From: Hyphodiscus hymeniophilus
Taxonomy: Eukaryota > Ascomycota > Leotiomycetes > Helotiales > Hyphodiscaceae
Assembly (NCBI GenBank): GCA_016508695.1
Contig: VNKQ01000002.1
Span: 310,001-374,000, forward strand
DNA length: 64,000 nucleotides
Direction of reading: 5' to 3'
The translations under genes were made by a program, and so were the position numbers. Positions within the stretch are counted from its first letter, which is position 1, and every line of letters starts with the position of its first letter. Of the stretch, positions 12,900 to 24,873 are shown piece after piece. The notes beneath the pieces are model-generated. The model was not told the DNA's origin. It ran no database searches and saw only the letters and a list, made by a program, of their open reading frames with translations.

Positions 12900-15293
12900 C
12901 TAATGAGCGAACCTGAAATCTAACCTCTTATTTCCCTCATCGGTAGTGGTAGACAGATACTCTATTCTCTCATCCTCAGTCATCGCATCCCACTTAGCAG
13001 CCCTAGTCTTGTTCCTCCAGACATAGTATATTTTTGTGAGAGCATAGAGCGCAATGTTCGTGACAGAAAGAGCGACGAGGACACGATCGCCGCGCTTGTA
13101 GCGAGGAGCATCGTCCGCGCGATATATGTTTGAAGCGATGATACCGCCGGCCTGTACGAACATATTGTACATAGCCGCCGAGACGGTTCGTGAACGAACC
13201 GCGTTGGAATTGCGGGAGTTCCAGGCGACTTGGATTGGATGGGCTAGCTACATCAGCATTGTAATATGAAGTAGCGATACATTACTAGCTTACCGGAAGG
13301 ATAACTGAGCAGCAAGCTCATGATTCCAAATGCTTTCCATTTATTTATCTTGGTGATGTCGACCTTGTAGATGTAAACCAGAAACGGGAGCGCCCAGATC
13401 TGCCCGAATGCTGATGTGAGCGTGAGCTCGCCGACTATTTCCGCGAAGTAGGTGAGCGCAAGCATAGTTATCATATGAAAGACGGTGCTTGGAATGACTA
13501 GGAGGTTGGTGGTGAATGTATTGAAGCCAAGGCCTTTGAGTGTTAGGGTGAGATACTGGGTGGGTGTTGTTTCGGGAATTTGGAATAAAAGGCCGATGAT
13601 ATAAAGTGGCCAAAGATCAAAATCGCACATGCTCTTCCAAAGTAGTTTCGGGGTTATCGGTTGACGGTTGTGCATACTACTTTTCGAGGGATCTTCTCGG
13701 ATTATGCGATTGATGATTATCGTTTCCTCCCTGTCAGAATGTCAGCTTATTTCCAAGATACTTCGTATTGAAACGTGCCGTTCGGAGAACCATCCCTTCT
13801 TGCCTCTTAATTTACTAGCCGTTTGGGTTGGCGAAGGTGGCATGAGGATAAAGCCAGCAAGGCCAACTACAAGTGTCAAGAGTGCCTTTTTCCAATTAGT
13901 CATTAGGTCACAAGCATTAGTGTTCTCACATACCTCAATGAGGAAGAGCCATCGCCATCCAGCCTTCCCACTAACACCTCGGAGGTGGAGAAGTCCGAAA
14001 GCCAAAAATGCAGCAAGTGTGTCTGAAATGGACATCGCCGTCCAGAAAAATCCGAGGCGAAGCGAAAGCTCATGGTGCTTGTAGAAATACGACAAATACA
14101 GAATAATCTAAATCGAAAATCGATTAGACAACTGCTATCGAGGTGATCAAAACATCGCAGTGAGCAGGGATTGCGTAATCTTGCTCTATCGTTGGACTAC
14201 TTACGTCTGGGATGAAGCCACCTTGAATTATCCCAAGCAAAGCTCTGCAGGTCAAGAAGCTTGTGCGCCCACTCAACCAGAATTGCCCTCCAGCAACAAG
14301 TGACCAGAGGACCATCTGAGCAGGGATCCATCGATCAGGTCCGATCCACTTAGAAACAAGCTGCGAAGGCAATTCGGCGCACAAAAACGCGAGCTTAAAG
14401 ACAGTATTCCCCAAATTGTAGTCTGAGATTATCTGTCAGATGAGGAGATTAGGAGTAGGTAAAGGCCGTACCATTTGTAGTCATATGCAGATCTTTCAGG
14501 AAATTGTCGGTCACGGCTTGTGTAAGGTTCGAGCGGTCGAGTTCTAGTGCCATGAACATAATGCATGCCCAGACCTAGGGACTGTTAGTCTTCCACTTAG
14601 ATTGCAACAGAGCCTAGAGGATTGATGTCAAACCCACCATGATCCGGATGTCAATCTTTCTGATTAGCTTGTGCTCCTCTCCCCAGGTCCATCGAGCGGA
14701 AGGATCGAAGCGGTGAATATTTTCCCACGTAGCAGGAGGTTGACTAGAAGAGATCTGGGAGTTAATATTGCTTGTTCGGACTAGACTTAAGAGCAAGTAG
14801 TTGGGTGTGAATCTCGAAAAAGAAACGAGTGATCTGGATAGTACGCACTATTCTTTAGCGGTGTCTGGGTCGTCGAATACCGAAGGCTGGGTAGCAATAG
14901 CATTGGGATCATAGTTCTTTCCCCGTTGAAACCACTAGACGATCGGGTTGTTAGCTATGTCTGAATTAAGCGTTTTCGTAAAGTAAACAGAGAAGTCTGG
15001 GTATCGGGAGTAAAGCGAGCATATGACGGGAGACTACAGGAGGAGTATTTGAGATCGGCAAGTAGCCGTTTATATGAGCTGGCTCTCCTTACAAATCGTT
15101 TTTCATCAGTCACTACTCCTAGAGGGACAATTTGATGGACCTCATTTGTTCTGACTCGGGTAGCCTTTTCGCGCTTCTCATCTCCAAGGTCGTCGGAAGA
15201 TCCATTTGATGAGTTTCCGCCAGAGCTGGATGATTCTACCACTCCTCCAGTGCGGCCACGAAGATCAATCTCCTTGGCGAGTGCGGTGGCCAT
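12900..15293 (-). CDS. MFS transporter, DAL5/allantoate-permease (anion:cation symporter) family
   Basis: Plasma-membrane MFS permease of the family that imports allantoate, nicotinate, vitamins or sulfonates. Nine exons: 15293-15093, 14934-14849, 14743-14638, 14574-14472, 14422-14205, 14107-13934, 13885-13779, 13730-13294 and 13243-12900; phases close to 591 aa. Family signatures: KIDIRIMVWACIMFMALELDRSN at the first TM (given here only by its span in exons 3-4), DYNLGNTVFKLAFLCAELPSQ (exon 5), RALLGIIQGGFIPD, GWRWLFLIE, LPFLVYIYKVD and AWNSRNSNAVRSRTVSAAMY. Intron 7 (13778-13731) appears to use a GC donor, giving WFSER/EETIIINR; the nearby GT donor breaks the frame. The gene is divergent from a TauD-type dioxygenase 2.1 kb away, which suggests a sulfonate or similar anion as substrate. 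The exact substrate is not provable here. Confidence 0.88.
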
Positions 15294-17386
15294 GGCTGAG
15301 TTTCAAGCTCCAAGACTTTGAAAAATCAATTGCACAAAGATACTCCTGGTCATGCCGGTATGGAGGTAGCATTTGGGTATACTTATACCTCTGCAAGGGA
15401 AGTTCCATCAACCCACTTCCATGTTCCTGGACTGCAGCCAAGCATAGAGAACCGACAGGTAGGCTTGGGCTGGGGACCGACGTGATCGACGGCTGTAATT
15501 CCATCACCACAAAACCACAAGTGTGTAGAGTATCTAGCGGGCGCTGCGGTACCGTGCATCGCCACCAGGAAGATGAGAAGGGCCAGGCCCAGAAAAAACC
15601 CTTCTTCTGGCGACATAATTCCTGTAGATCAACCCCAGTGGAGACTTTTCTGCAGAGTGGGACATCTAATTTGCCATCAGTTCTCGAGTTCGAGACTGTT
15701 AATTACTGTTGTGGCAACAGAGGACCGACTTGTTGCATTTGCCAAGGGTCCTGTATCGCGACTTCAGTGGATGCTTTCGCGTCATCCCAATGAGCTGATC
15801 ACTTGCAAATAAACCTCCTTCGGTTCGTTCAGAGCGTGGGGTGAGCGGGCAAACATGGGGCCTTGTATCAGTGACCCTCGGCCTTTTCGAGTCCCAAGCA
15901 AAGTCAAGCAGAAGAAACTGATCTTTAGAGAACTTCATATCAGAGTAAGCGAAAGGTACCTGCTCGAAACCTGGCAGGTTCCTCACAGGAGGTTTGGGAC
16001 GGCCATTATGTCTGCTATCAATTTGCAGCTGTTATTCAGACAATTGAAATTCTGTTGGCTTGATAGAATTAATCGTGCAGAAGCATATTAGCCTCTGGGC
16101 ACGCTCTTATTATCAGTTGGTGAACATGTTCGAACTAGCCAGATCCCCAAACGCCAGCATGTCCGTATAACGACAACAACAACAACAATAACCGCCTGTA
16201 TTGTGCAAAGGATGTCTTCATCCGGTAGATTCGGGTATGAGCTTATGATTGGGGTAAGAAGATTCGGGGGTAAGGGGGGCTTGATTCGAGTTCGAGGGGT
16301 AAGAGGTATTTGACGGGCTTATATGCAGCTTGGTAGATGCGGCCGTCGGACAAAGGATGCTTCCTTGACTCATGTTCTTACTTCTCTAGAGTCGGGAAGT
16401 CGGGCACAAAATACTGGCTCCAGGCCGAGACTCGAGGCTCTCGATTGCTGAGCAGCGGGTATGCATAAAAAGTCAAAGACATACCGTGAGGGGATATCCA
16501 TTGCAGCTTTTGCGTAAACAGCCTACAGACACCACCAGAACCAGCTCCCACCTGAAGCAAGATCTGCCAGATCTTCTCACATAGGTATTCAGGGAGCTGA
16601 AGCACCCGCACTGGCGTTGGGTGGGTGGCATGAAGGGATGCTTCATGCTTCATACTGGCTGAATGCCTGAAGTTTGGACCGTTGACGTGGATTTAGGCAC
16701 ACTCCTAGGTGCTAGCTAAAACCACCCTTTCTGACAACAGACTGTGCTTCCGTCGCTAAAGCAACCCCCATGGCTATTTGTTTGCACCCCACTCTCTCCG
16801 CGTCTTGGTAAATATCATCATTTCCTCAAACATTTCCTCATCCAATTGTCTTTCGAGAGATTTACAAGACATTGTTACCAATTGCAGCCCTTAATATGGC
16901 CAGGATAATAGCTTATCGATACGATAATGTGGCGCCCTCATTTGATTTGCTCCTGTTCGTCGCACATCATTTCGTGGAAAATGGTGAATATCTCGTACTT
17001 GCGAGATCTCTCAATCCTGCAGCATGGTTCACTATCTACCTCCACATATCGTTGCTGGGAATCGTCAGCAACGATAAGATGTGGGTGGAGAGGTTGAGCC
17101 AGGCTGTATTGCATCAATTACTTTCCCTCCGATAGGTTCATTTGTTGATGGAGTTCCCAGCTGCGGTCTACTTGCAGGTTCTACCTCTGGTATCTCACAG
17201 AAGTATGGCGTCAATGTTGAGAATCTGATGCCATCTCTGAAATTACAAGGGCGGGGTCGCGGATGGATGCTTGCGTTCTACGAGTAATTTCGAGCATCTT
17301 TTTATACCCCTCTATGATCTCTCTTTTTCTGTCTCTTGCAGTGCAACATTCGAGATCAAGTACATAGAGCCACGGTATATTTGACA
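15294..17386. other. Divergent intergenic region between DAL5-type transporter and TauD-type dioxygenase
   Basis: No recognisable gene. It carries a short CAA microsatellite at 16172-16190. Candidate reading frames (for example 16872-17135) have no domain and no splice support. The region is likely to hold the promoters of both flanking genes. Confidence 0.55.
16172..16190. repeat. CAA/ACA trinucleotide microsatellite
   Basis: Five to six tandem ACA units in the spacer between the DAL5-type transporter and the TauD-type dioxygenase. Confidence 0.8.
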
Positions 17387-18765
17387 ATGGCCCCTTCAGT
17401 CGCCGAAACGGTTTCAGAGACCACGGAACATATCCAGGAAAAGATTCTGGGTTCCAAAGCTCATACTGAAGTTAAGCCCCAAGATGGACCAGCACCGGCA
17501 GTTCAAGCCTCCTCGGTCCAGTCTCAGCACAAGGAGCCTTTGAAGCTCAGTGGTGCCCTCGACCATTTCGAGCATTTCGATGTGACTCCAATTATTGGCC
17601 GAGAGTTTGTTGGAGTTAACCTTGCTAAATGGCTAAGAGCCCCGAACTCCGACGAGCTTATCCGGGATCTGGCTATCACAAGTGAGCAGTTCTCTCTCTA
17701 ACAATGCAAGCTATACTCACTACTGTACAGTTTCTCAGCGAGGCGTGGTGTTCTTCCGCAAGCAAGACGACGTGACCAATGACCTCCAGAAAGAGCTCGT
17801 CCAACGACTGGGTGAGCTGTCCGGCAAACCCTCCACATCAAAGCTTCATATCCATCCCGTTTCGAATTCGGGGCGTGAGCTTGGCGGTAAGGACGATGAG
17901 ATCAGTGTCATTTCTTCTGCTCAAGCAAAGAAGATCTACCGTGACAAGCTCCTCTTCCAAACCGAAAAGAAGCAATCCGGAAAAGAAGGGTGGCACTCAG
18001 ATATTACTTTCGAGCCGATCCCAAGCGATTATGCGTTATTGAAATTGACTCAATTGCCTAAGACTGGAGGAGGTACGAAGTCTACATCCCCTCCTCTTTA
18101 GCCATGCTTACCGACATTGTAGACACACTATGGGCATCTGGCTACGAAGTCTACGATCGCCTCTCCACTCCTTACCAAAAGTTCCTCGAAACTCTCACCG
18201 CAACATATGCCCAGCCCAAATTCAACGAAGCCGCCGAGAAGAACGGTTTCAAGATCTACTCGGCGCCTCGTGGCGCACCAGAAAATGTCGGCGAGATCCT
18301 CGAGGCAATTCATCCCGTGATTCGCACGAACCCCGTGACAGGCGTAAGTACCCTTTACCATCTCTCACTACCCCCTTCCCTCGGATCCCATGTTCTCTTC
18401 GTCCCCTTCGTCCCCTCAATATACTGACTCACCATCAGTGGAAATCGGTCTTCGCCCTCGGCCACCACGTCCAACATATCAATGGTCTAACCGAGCTCGA
18501 ATCCGACGCATTGCTCAAATGGTTCGCTAGACTCGTGGTCGACAACCACGATTTACAGGTCCGTCATCGCTGGCAGAGCCCTAATGACTTAGCGATTTGG
18601 GATAACCGATCCGTGTATCATGCTGCTACGCCGGATTATTTGGACCAAAACCTCGGGGAGAGGACGGGGCAGCGAGCGGTCAGCTTGGGCGAACGGCCGT
18701 ATTTGGATCCGGCAAGTACGGGAAGGAGGGAGGCGTTGGCAAAGGTAGATGAAAATAGCGCATAG
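17387..18765 (+). CDS. TauD/JLP1-type Fe(II)/2-oxoglutarate-dependent sulfonate (taurine) dioxygenase
   Basis: Non-haem Fe(II)/2-oxoglutarate oxygenase of the TauD family, which hydroxylates alkylsulfonates such as taurine to release sulfite. Exons: 17387-17681, 17731-18072, 18123-18343 and 18439-18765; phases close to 394 aa, near the length of yeast JLP1. The iron ligands are present: H187 and D189 (WHSD) and distal H347 (YHAATPD). The 2-oxoglutarate-binding arginine probably lies in the following QRAVSLGERPY segment. The entry motif GVVFFRKQD and FALGHHVQHINGL are typical of the family. Cytosolic location is expected, since no signal peptide is seen. The divergent DAL5-type transporter upstream suggests joint use in sulfonate sulfur scavenging. 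Alternative substrates (sulfate esters, 2,4-D-like acids) occur in this family and cannot be excluded. Confidence 0.9.
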
Positions 18766-18850
18766 GTTCGAGCTAGTTCAAGATGTAATTGAATTGAGTG
18801 TTCGGTATAAGTCCCGATCTAGTGTGTGTTCTCGAACGTGAATTGCCGGC

Positions 18851-19040
18851 GCCAAGGAGACAAGATCGCCAAGACTTGGTCCCAAGATCTCAACCAGCGC
18901 CAAGTGTCACATGACCAATCCGCAGAGTCATACCTGCCAAATCACGTTCTCTTAAATCCAGAAGTCTTGTCGACCTTACCCCTTTTTGCCAGTTTCCGCC
19001 ACACTAACGTACTAGACTCCATCTCCGCCCAGCTGCCAAG
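18851..19040 (+). promoter_or_regulatory. Cluster of four PacC-core (GCCAAG) sites
   Basis: GCCAAG occurs at 18851-18856, 18868-18873, 18899-18904 and 19035-19040, all on the plus strand. PacC/Rim101 binds GCCARG and controls ENA-type sodium pumps at alkaline pH in other fungi. Roughly 0.65 matches would be expected by chance over the 667-bp promoter. Binding is inferred, not shown. Confidence 0.45.
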
Positions 19041-19274
19041 ATCGTTTCTTGGTCCCGCCTGTGTTTTCCGCCATCCTAACGATTCCAAGTGGGTTTTAGC
19101 TTCACCCCAGGTTTGGTTATGACACAACTCCAAGGCTCAGCCTTCTTGGAGAACCTCAGTTGCTACCATGTTTATTGGTGGATATAGAGTGTTATCTCAG
19201 CAGCTTTTTTGGGTAGCGGATCTATTAAATGGCAGTATCATGACACCATCCCTTGTTTTCCGCTCGTCGTGGTC

Positions 19275-19282
19275 TATATATA
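19275..19282 (+). promoter_or_regulatory. TATA-box-like element upstream of the sodium ATPase
   Basis: TATATATA run about 155 bp before the ATG, followed by a CT-rich stretch. The position is plausible for a TATA box of the 19433 gene. Confidence 0.4.
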
Positions 19283-19432
19283 CCTCTTGTTGGCCCCTCT
19301 TCTTGGTTTCCCAAACAAATATCTCGAGTACAACCGAAACAGTCCCTACTATTCCCTTGACTAGGAATAGAACATACTCACGATTTTGTGGAACTTATAC
19401 TCTATAGTTGAATACCGTCACGAAATTTCACA

Positions 19433-22400
19433 ATGGCACCAAATCCTCAAAGCCTTCACAGGCTTCCAAAAACTGACCGCCACCCTTTCCTCCTTCCAGT
19501 CGAAGAGGTTTCTAAGCAATTGGAAACTAATATTGAGACTGGTTTGACAGCAAGCAAGGTAGCTAGGCTTCAGAGGGAATGTCCTCCCAATGAATTGAAC
19601 GGAGGTGGCGGAGTTGCCCCATGGAGGCTTTTGGTCAAGCAGATTTCAAATGCTATGATTCTGGTATGCCACTCAAGCTTTAAGCAACTCGTCATTCTAA
19701 TCACTTATCAGGTACTCGTCTTTGCGATGGGTTTGAGTTTCGGAGTCGGCGATTACATTGAAGGCGGTGTTCTCGCTGCAGTCATCGTCCTCAATGTGTC
19801 CATTGGCTTCTTCCAAGAATTTAAAGCGGAAAAGAAAATGGATTCTCTGAGAGCACTTTCATCGCCTAGTGCTGCAGTCCTACGAGATGGGAAAGTTGAT
19901 GTGATTCCGAGGTATACATTTCTCTCATCTTTCAGGTATTTGCGAAATAATGCTGACGAGCCTTCAGTGCTCAAGTCGTTCCAGGAGACATAGTCATTCT
20001 TAAGACAGGCGACACAGTGCCAGCAGATTTGCGCGTCTTCGAAGCGATGAATCTCAACTGTGACGAGAAATCGTTGACAGGCGAAGCGGAACCAGTCGAG
20101 AAGATCATCGAAAACAACATCACGGTGCCGGGATCCCACGGCAAGCTAGCAGAAACCGAAGGGGAAGTCGGAATCGGCGATCGTTTAAACGTTGCCTATG
20201 CTACTACAATCGTCACAAAAGGTCGAGGTCGAGGAATCGTTACCTTTACTGGCATGGAAACAGAAGTCGGTAAGATAGCTGCGTCTACAACGAAGAAAAC
20301 TCGAAAGCCTGGCCGATCCATGAATTACAAGAAGTATGGCAAGACTCAACCTGTCAAAGGTGGCGCAAGGCGGACTTACGATGCCGTTGGAAAGTTTCTG
20401 GGACTTACTGAAGGTACTCCTCTCCAACGGAAGCTTTCCAAACTCGCCTACCTCCTTTTCGGATGTGCCATCTTACTTGCTATCGTTGTATTCGGCGTCA
20501 ACCGCTTCATTGTTACGGATGAGGTCGCAATCTATGCTATCTCGACTGGTATTGCTATCATTCCCGAATCTTTGATCGCGTAAGTTGAAATCAACAAAGC
20601 CGTGTGGTGATTTACTGATTTAAGGTATATACAGGGTCCTCACTATCACTATGGTAGTTGGCATGACAGTTATGCGAAAGGCTAACGTTGTAGTCCGAGA
20701 TTTATCCGCACTCGAGGCTCTTGGTGGAGTAACGAATATTTGTTCGGACAAGACTGGCACGTTGACACAAGGAGCCATGATTGTCAAAAAGGTCTGGCTG
20801 CCAAAAGTTGGGATCTACACGGTGAATCACTCAATGGATGCTAGCAATCCCACAGAAGGTACTGTCGCCAAAGTACCGCTGACAGGACCTCAGCCCACGA
20901 AGAACCAAAAGAATCCCGACTACGATCAGGAACGAAGTGCAGTGGCATTAAAATTCGACATCCCGCCGGAAAAAGCGGCCAAGGTTCAACAATTGAACAA
21001 AGCAGAACCAGATGAAGAAGAAGCGGTGCTTACACCGGAGTTGGAAGCATTTCTGCGACCAACGGCACTGTGCAACTTAGCCACTGTCAAGCATGAGAAA
21101 GTTGAGGGAGGTATGGGCATGAAGTGGCAGACGACAGGTGAGCCAACTGAGATAGCCCTTCAGGTCTTCGCACACCGGTTTGAATTCGGAAAGCGCAGGC
21201 TCGAGTCCGAAGGGTGGAAGCAAGTAGCAGAGTTCCCTTTCGACAGCAGCATCAAGCGAATGTCTGTCGTCTACACATTGGGAGACAAAGAAAGCAGCAT
21301 GGTTTTCACTAAAGGAGCTGTCGAGCGCATCCTCGATTTCTGCTCTTCTATCGGAATTGGGTCGAACAATCAGCCTATGACGGAAGAATCAAAAGAGCAA
21401 GTATTGGCTCAGATGGACGAATTCGCAGCCGAAGGTCAGCGGGTTCTAGCTATCGCTTCCAGAACCTGGAATGGCGACTTCAGTGCCAAAAAAAGAAAGA
21501 TTGGAGACGATGAGTTGAGGAAAGAGGTCGAGCAAGATCTGACACTTGTCGGCTTGGTTGGAATCTATGATCCACCACGAGACGAGACCAAAGGAGCTAT
21601 CCGCGAATGTTCAGAAGCCGGTATCAAGGTCCATATGCTTACTGTGAGTGCCCGTCTCATATATTGTTTGAAGCAGCTACTGAATCGTGCAAAAGGGAGA
21701 TCACCCAGCTACAGCAACTGCAATAGCGAAAGAGATCGGAATTATTCCACGCAATCTCGATATCCTCCCAACGGATGTCTCATCATCAATCGTTAAGAAA
21801 GCGACAGATTTTGATAGCATGACCGACGCCCAGATCGATTCAATGCCTGAACTACCTCTAGTCATCGCTCGTTGCGCACCAGACACTAAAACACGCATGA
21901 TTGAAGCCCTGCGTCGTCGTGGTCAGTTCATGGCTATGACTGGTGATGGCGTCAACGATGCACCTAGTTTGAGCTCTGCGGATGTTGGAATAGCAATGGG
22001 GATGGCGGGCTCAGATGTTGCAAAAGGAGCAGCGAAGATCGTCCTCACGGACGACAAGTTCAACAGTATCGTATCCGCCATTCGCGAAGGTCGTCGTATG
22101 TTCGACAACATCCAGAAGTTTGTCCTGCACCTCCTCTCCGCCAATGTCGGCGAGGTCATTCTCTTGATCGCAGGTCTCGGGTTCGAAGATAGCAACAATG
22201 CTTCCGTATTCCCTCTCAGTCCACTCCAAATCCTCTGGATCAATATGCTCACTTCCTCATTCCCTGCGTTTGGGCTAGGGCGTGAAAAAGCCAGCTCAGA
22301 CATTATGAAACGCCCGCCGCACGATACCAAGCGCGGCGTCTTTACTGTTCAGATCATGGTCGACATGCTGGTTTACGGGATCCTTATGGGAATTTGCACG

Positions 22401-22994
22401 CTCATGACTTTCGTCATCATCATCTACGGCGTCAATAACGGCAATCTCGGAACCGACTGCAACAAAAGCTACGGCGACACCTGCGAACCGGTTTTCCGTG
22501 CCCGTGCTGCCGTCTTTGCTGAGCTAACTTGGCTGATTCTCATCGCTGCCTGGGAGTTCAAGTCGATTCGCCGTAGCATGTTTCGATTGGATCCCTCATC
22601 TGAGTCTCGTTTCCCGTTCTTCAAGGATGTTTTCGAGAATCACTTCTTGTTCTGGTCTGTGGTCATCGGCGCACTTTCTGTGTTCCCAGCCGTCTATATT
22701 CCCGGTTTGAACACCAAGGTCTTCAAACACGTCGGAATTACTTGGGAATGGGCCCTCTCATTTGGCGCAGTGTTTGTGTTTGTTCTCGGGATCGAGGCAT
22801 GGAAGGCTATCAAGAGATGTTGGCACTTATTCGAGCGGGGTGAGGAGGACAGAGAGGAGAGTGAGAGGAGGTCGATGCGGAACAAAGGGTTGAGCATCAG
22901 ACAAGGATTCTTCACAATGGCAAAAAGCACTGGTAGTGTGAGGAGTTTGAGTAGGAGGGGGACAGACAAGAGCGTAGATGGCAGTGATGGGTAA
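19433..22994 (+). CDS. ENA-type Na+(/K+/Li+)-exporting P-type ATPase (P2D)
   Basis: P-type ATPase of the fungal sodium-efflux (ENA, P2D) group, acting at the plasma membrane in salt and alkaline-pH tolerance. Exons: 19433-19663, 19712-19911, 19968-20579, 20635-21643 and 21696-22994; phases close to 1116 aa. Motifs: SLTGEAEPVEK in the actuator domain, IPESLIAVLTITMVVGM (TM4), phosphorylation site ICSDKTGTLTQG (D386), KGAVERILDFC in the N domain, TGDHPATA and TGDGVNDAPSL in the P domain. The last third carries the C-terminal TM bundle (LSPLQILWINMLTSSFPAFG) and a Ser/Arg-rich tail. The lack of a PMR1-type short C terminus and the IPESLIAVLT context favour ENA over a Ca2+ pump. Cation selectivity is inferred from family. 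Upstream PacC cores fit known ENA regulation. Confidence 0.92.
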
Positions 22995-23259
22995 TTCTGT
23001 CATCGCCTTCTCTACAAAAACACCTACTTGACCCCTCGCCATCTCCAGGAGGTAACGGAGACCTAGGAAACATCGGTAGTCTGAGTTGGATGGAGAACGA
23101 GGAATGAAATACATCACGATGCCTATTGAGTGGTAACATCGATGATTAGTTCAAGCGTTAACTACATTGATCATCGAAGTGTTTGTAAGGAGGGCGCTTG
23201 CCTAACCCGTAATTGTCGATCGACAGAACTATCTGTCGTTGATACCAATAACCTCGACG

Positions 23260-23296
<37 letters not shown>

Positions 23297-23937
23297 ATCT
23301 GCCCGACAGCGACTTAAGCGACTATAGAACAAATTATATAGAACAAACCTGTGTTTTAAAGTCTCATGTCTGACGCTGCGCCTGTTCTGCAGATTGCAAC
23401 TTGTGCCTCCGTCAACTCCAATATCTTGGCGTGTACCTTGGCCACCGTGACTTCTTTGCACTCGAATGGTGATCAAGCTCGATAGTCGAGTTCAAAAATG
23501 TATAGGGCTCATTTGTTTAAAGATTTAGTGCAGAAGCAAGCGCAAGGGTCACCACGGTCAAATGAAATTCCACTTCTTTTTGGTTGTTCGAGACGCCATG
23601 AATTTCTTCATCCACCTGAGAAGGCAGTCTCTCCGCTATGCGGGCGGGAAACAATCCTAAATCCGAATCAGTGAGAAATCCGCATTTGCGAAACGTGGAT
23701 GCTAAGGGGATGAAGTAGACTTTCAGACAGGTTGAGAAGATTTGTTATTGCGGTTTTTGTAGACATTGCCGACGCAAACCACCAGGAATTGGCCCGATGG
23801 TAGAGATAGCTCTTATGGCCCCGCGGAGTCATCATGGAAAGGGTAGAACCGAAGGGGAGGAAGGAAATTTTGCCTACCTTTGATGGTCGACTGCCATCGG
23901 ATATCCCAACATGATATTTCATTATCTCAAAACTTCA
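22995..23937. other. Convergent intergenic spacer with a hexanucleotide repeat
   Basis: Region between the 3' ends of the ATPase and RRP7 genes. It contains a CGACAG hexanucleotide array and scattered TGTCG/CGACA words. No gene is seen. Confidence 0.6.
23261..23296. repeat. CGACAG hexanucleotide microsatellite (6 units)
   Basis: Six perfect CGACAG units, with a further partial copy (CGACAGCGAC) about 7 bp downstream. Confidence 0.9.
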
Positions 23938-24873
23938 TCACCGCTCGGGTCTAAACCTCCCACGCTTCTCCTTCATAGCCTCCACCCTCTTTTTGTCCTC
24001 CTCAAACTGTTTCACTAGTTCCCCCTGCTCGGCCTTCCTGCGCTCTCTCATCTGGAACCTATAGAAATCACCCAGCTCCTCCCTCTTCTTCTTCTCCCTC
24101 TCCTCCAACTCCGCCTGCTTCCTCTCCACATCGTCCCTCCTGGCAGGGCCGATCCTCCCACCCTTCGTCACGGTAACAAAGCCATCCTCGTCCGGCACGT
24201 TCCTCTGCCGTTTCGCCGATCTGGCCTTCTCATCTTCGTTATGATTCCAAGCCGTCATGAATGCATCCACGTTCTTCTGCAATATCGCTGTATCTGGATA
24301 TCGCATCTTATGATGGCTCAAATACCTTGCGCTTCCCAGCGCCGGAGCTTTGCCCTCCACTCCTTGACCCCACACTGGCCATCTATCATCCTTCGACTTT
24401 GATTTGTGAAGCTTCCGCACAGTTTTCAGCGCAGACTCAACGCTCTTCTCGTCCACCAGTACCACGACGGCTGTGCTTCCACTTCGTAACAGATCCCGAT
24501 CCCAGATCTGCGGCAACGATGCATCGATCTCCACTGGATCCTCCTCTCCTCTCTTCCTCTTCTTATTCTTCTCCTTCTTGCTCATTACCACCAGTGCCTG
24601 GGTTGGTGGTTGGGAGGAGACATTGCGCTGCTCGTGCTCGAATCGTACATCTTCGACTCGTCCAGCGCCAATCAGGCTTTTGAATACACCCTTGAAGTGT
24701 GCGATCGTAGAATCGACTGGTACATTTACGATAAAGAGACTTCGCGAGTCGGACTCAGTGGGAATTTTTGGCGCGTGAGGTCGGAGATAGAGGGTATGTG
24801 TCGCAGGTACCGGGTAGGCGGTTGTAGGAGGAAGGGAGAGGGGAAGAATAGTGTACTCCCCGATCTTGGACAT
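23938..24873 (-). CDS. RRP7: Ribosomal RNA-processing protein 7 (RRP7) homologue
   Basis: Nucleolar protein of 40S ribosome biogenesis (small-subunit processome, UtpC/CK2-Rrp36-Rrp7 module). Intronless, 311 aa, ATG at 24873. The N-terminal half has a degenerate RRM-like fold (RSLFIVNVPVDSTIAHFKGV). The C-terminal RRP7 domain includes NVDAFMTAWNHNEDEKARS and DEDGFVTVTKGGR. It ends in a basic helical region with an RFQMRERRKAEQ segment that matches the family. The gene is convergent with the ENA-type gene. Identification rests on the characteristic C-terminal domain and the domain order. Confidence 0.88.
   Translation of the reverse strand: MSKIGEYTILPLSLPPTTAYPVPATHTLYLRPHAPKIPTESDSRSLFIVNVPVDSTIAHFKGVFKSLIGAGRVEDVRFEHEQRNVSSQPPTQALVVMSKKEKNKKRKRGEEDPVEIDASLPQIWDRDLLRSGSTAVVVLVDEKSVESALKTVRKLHKSKSKDDRWPVWGQGVEGKAPALGSARYLSHHKMRYPDTAILQKNVDAFMTAWNHNEDEKARSAKRQRNVPDEDGFVTVTKGGRIGPARRDDVERKQAELEEREKKKREELGDFYRFQMRERRKAEQGELVKQFEEDKKRVEAMKEKRGRFRPER

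Larger units (their letters stand above)
18766..19432. other. Promoter region of the ENA-type ATPase
   Basis: No gene. Four GCCAAG hexamers (PacC core GCCARG) lie at 18851, 18868, 18899 and 19035, and a TATA run lies at about 19275-19282. The region separates the tandem TauD-type and ATPase genes. Confidence 0.6.

Noticed and set aside
9835..23000. Secondary-metabolite gene cluster (transporters, dioxygenase, ATPase together)
   Set aside because: No PKS, NRPS, terpene synthase, P450 or cluster-type regulator is present; the genes fit nutrient and ion handling.
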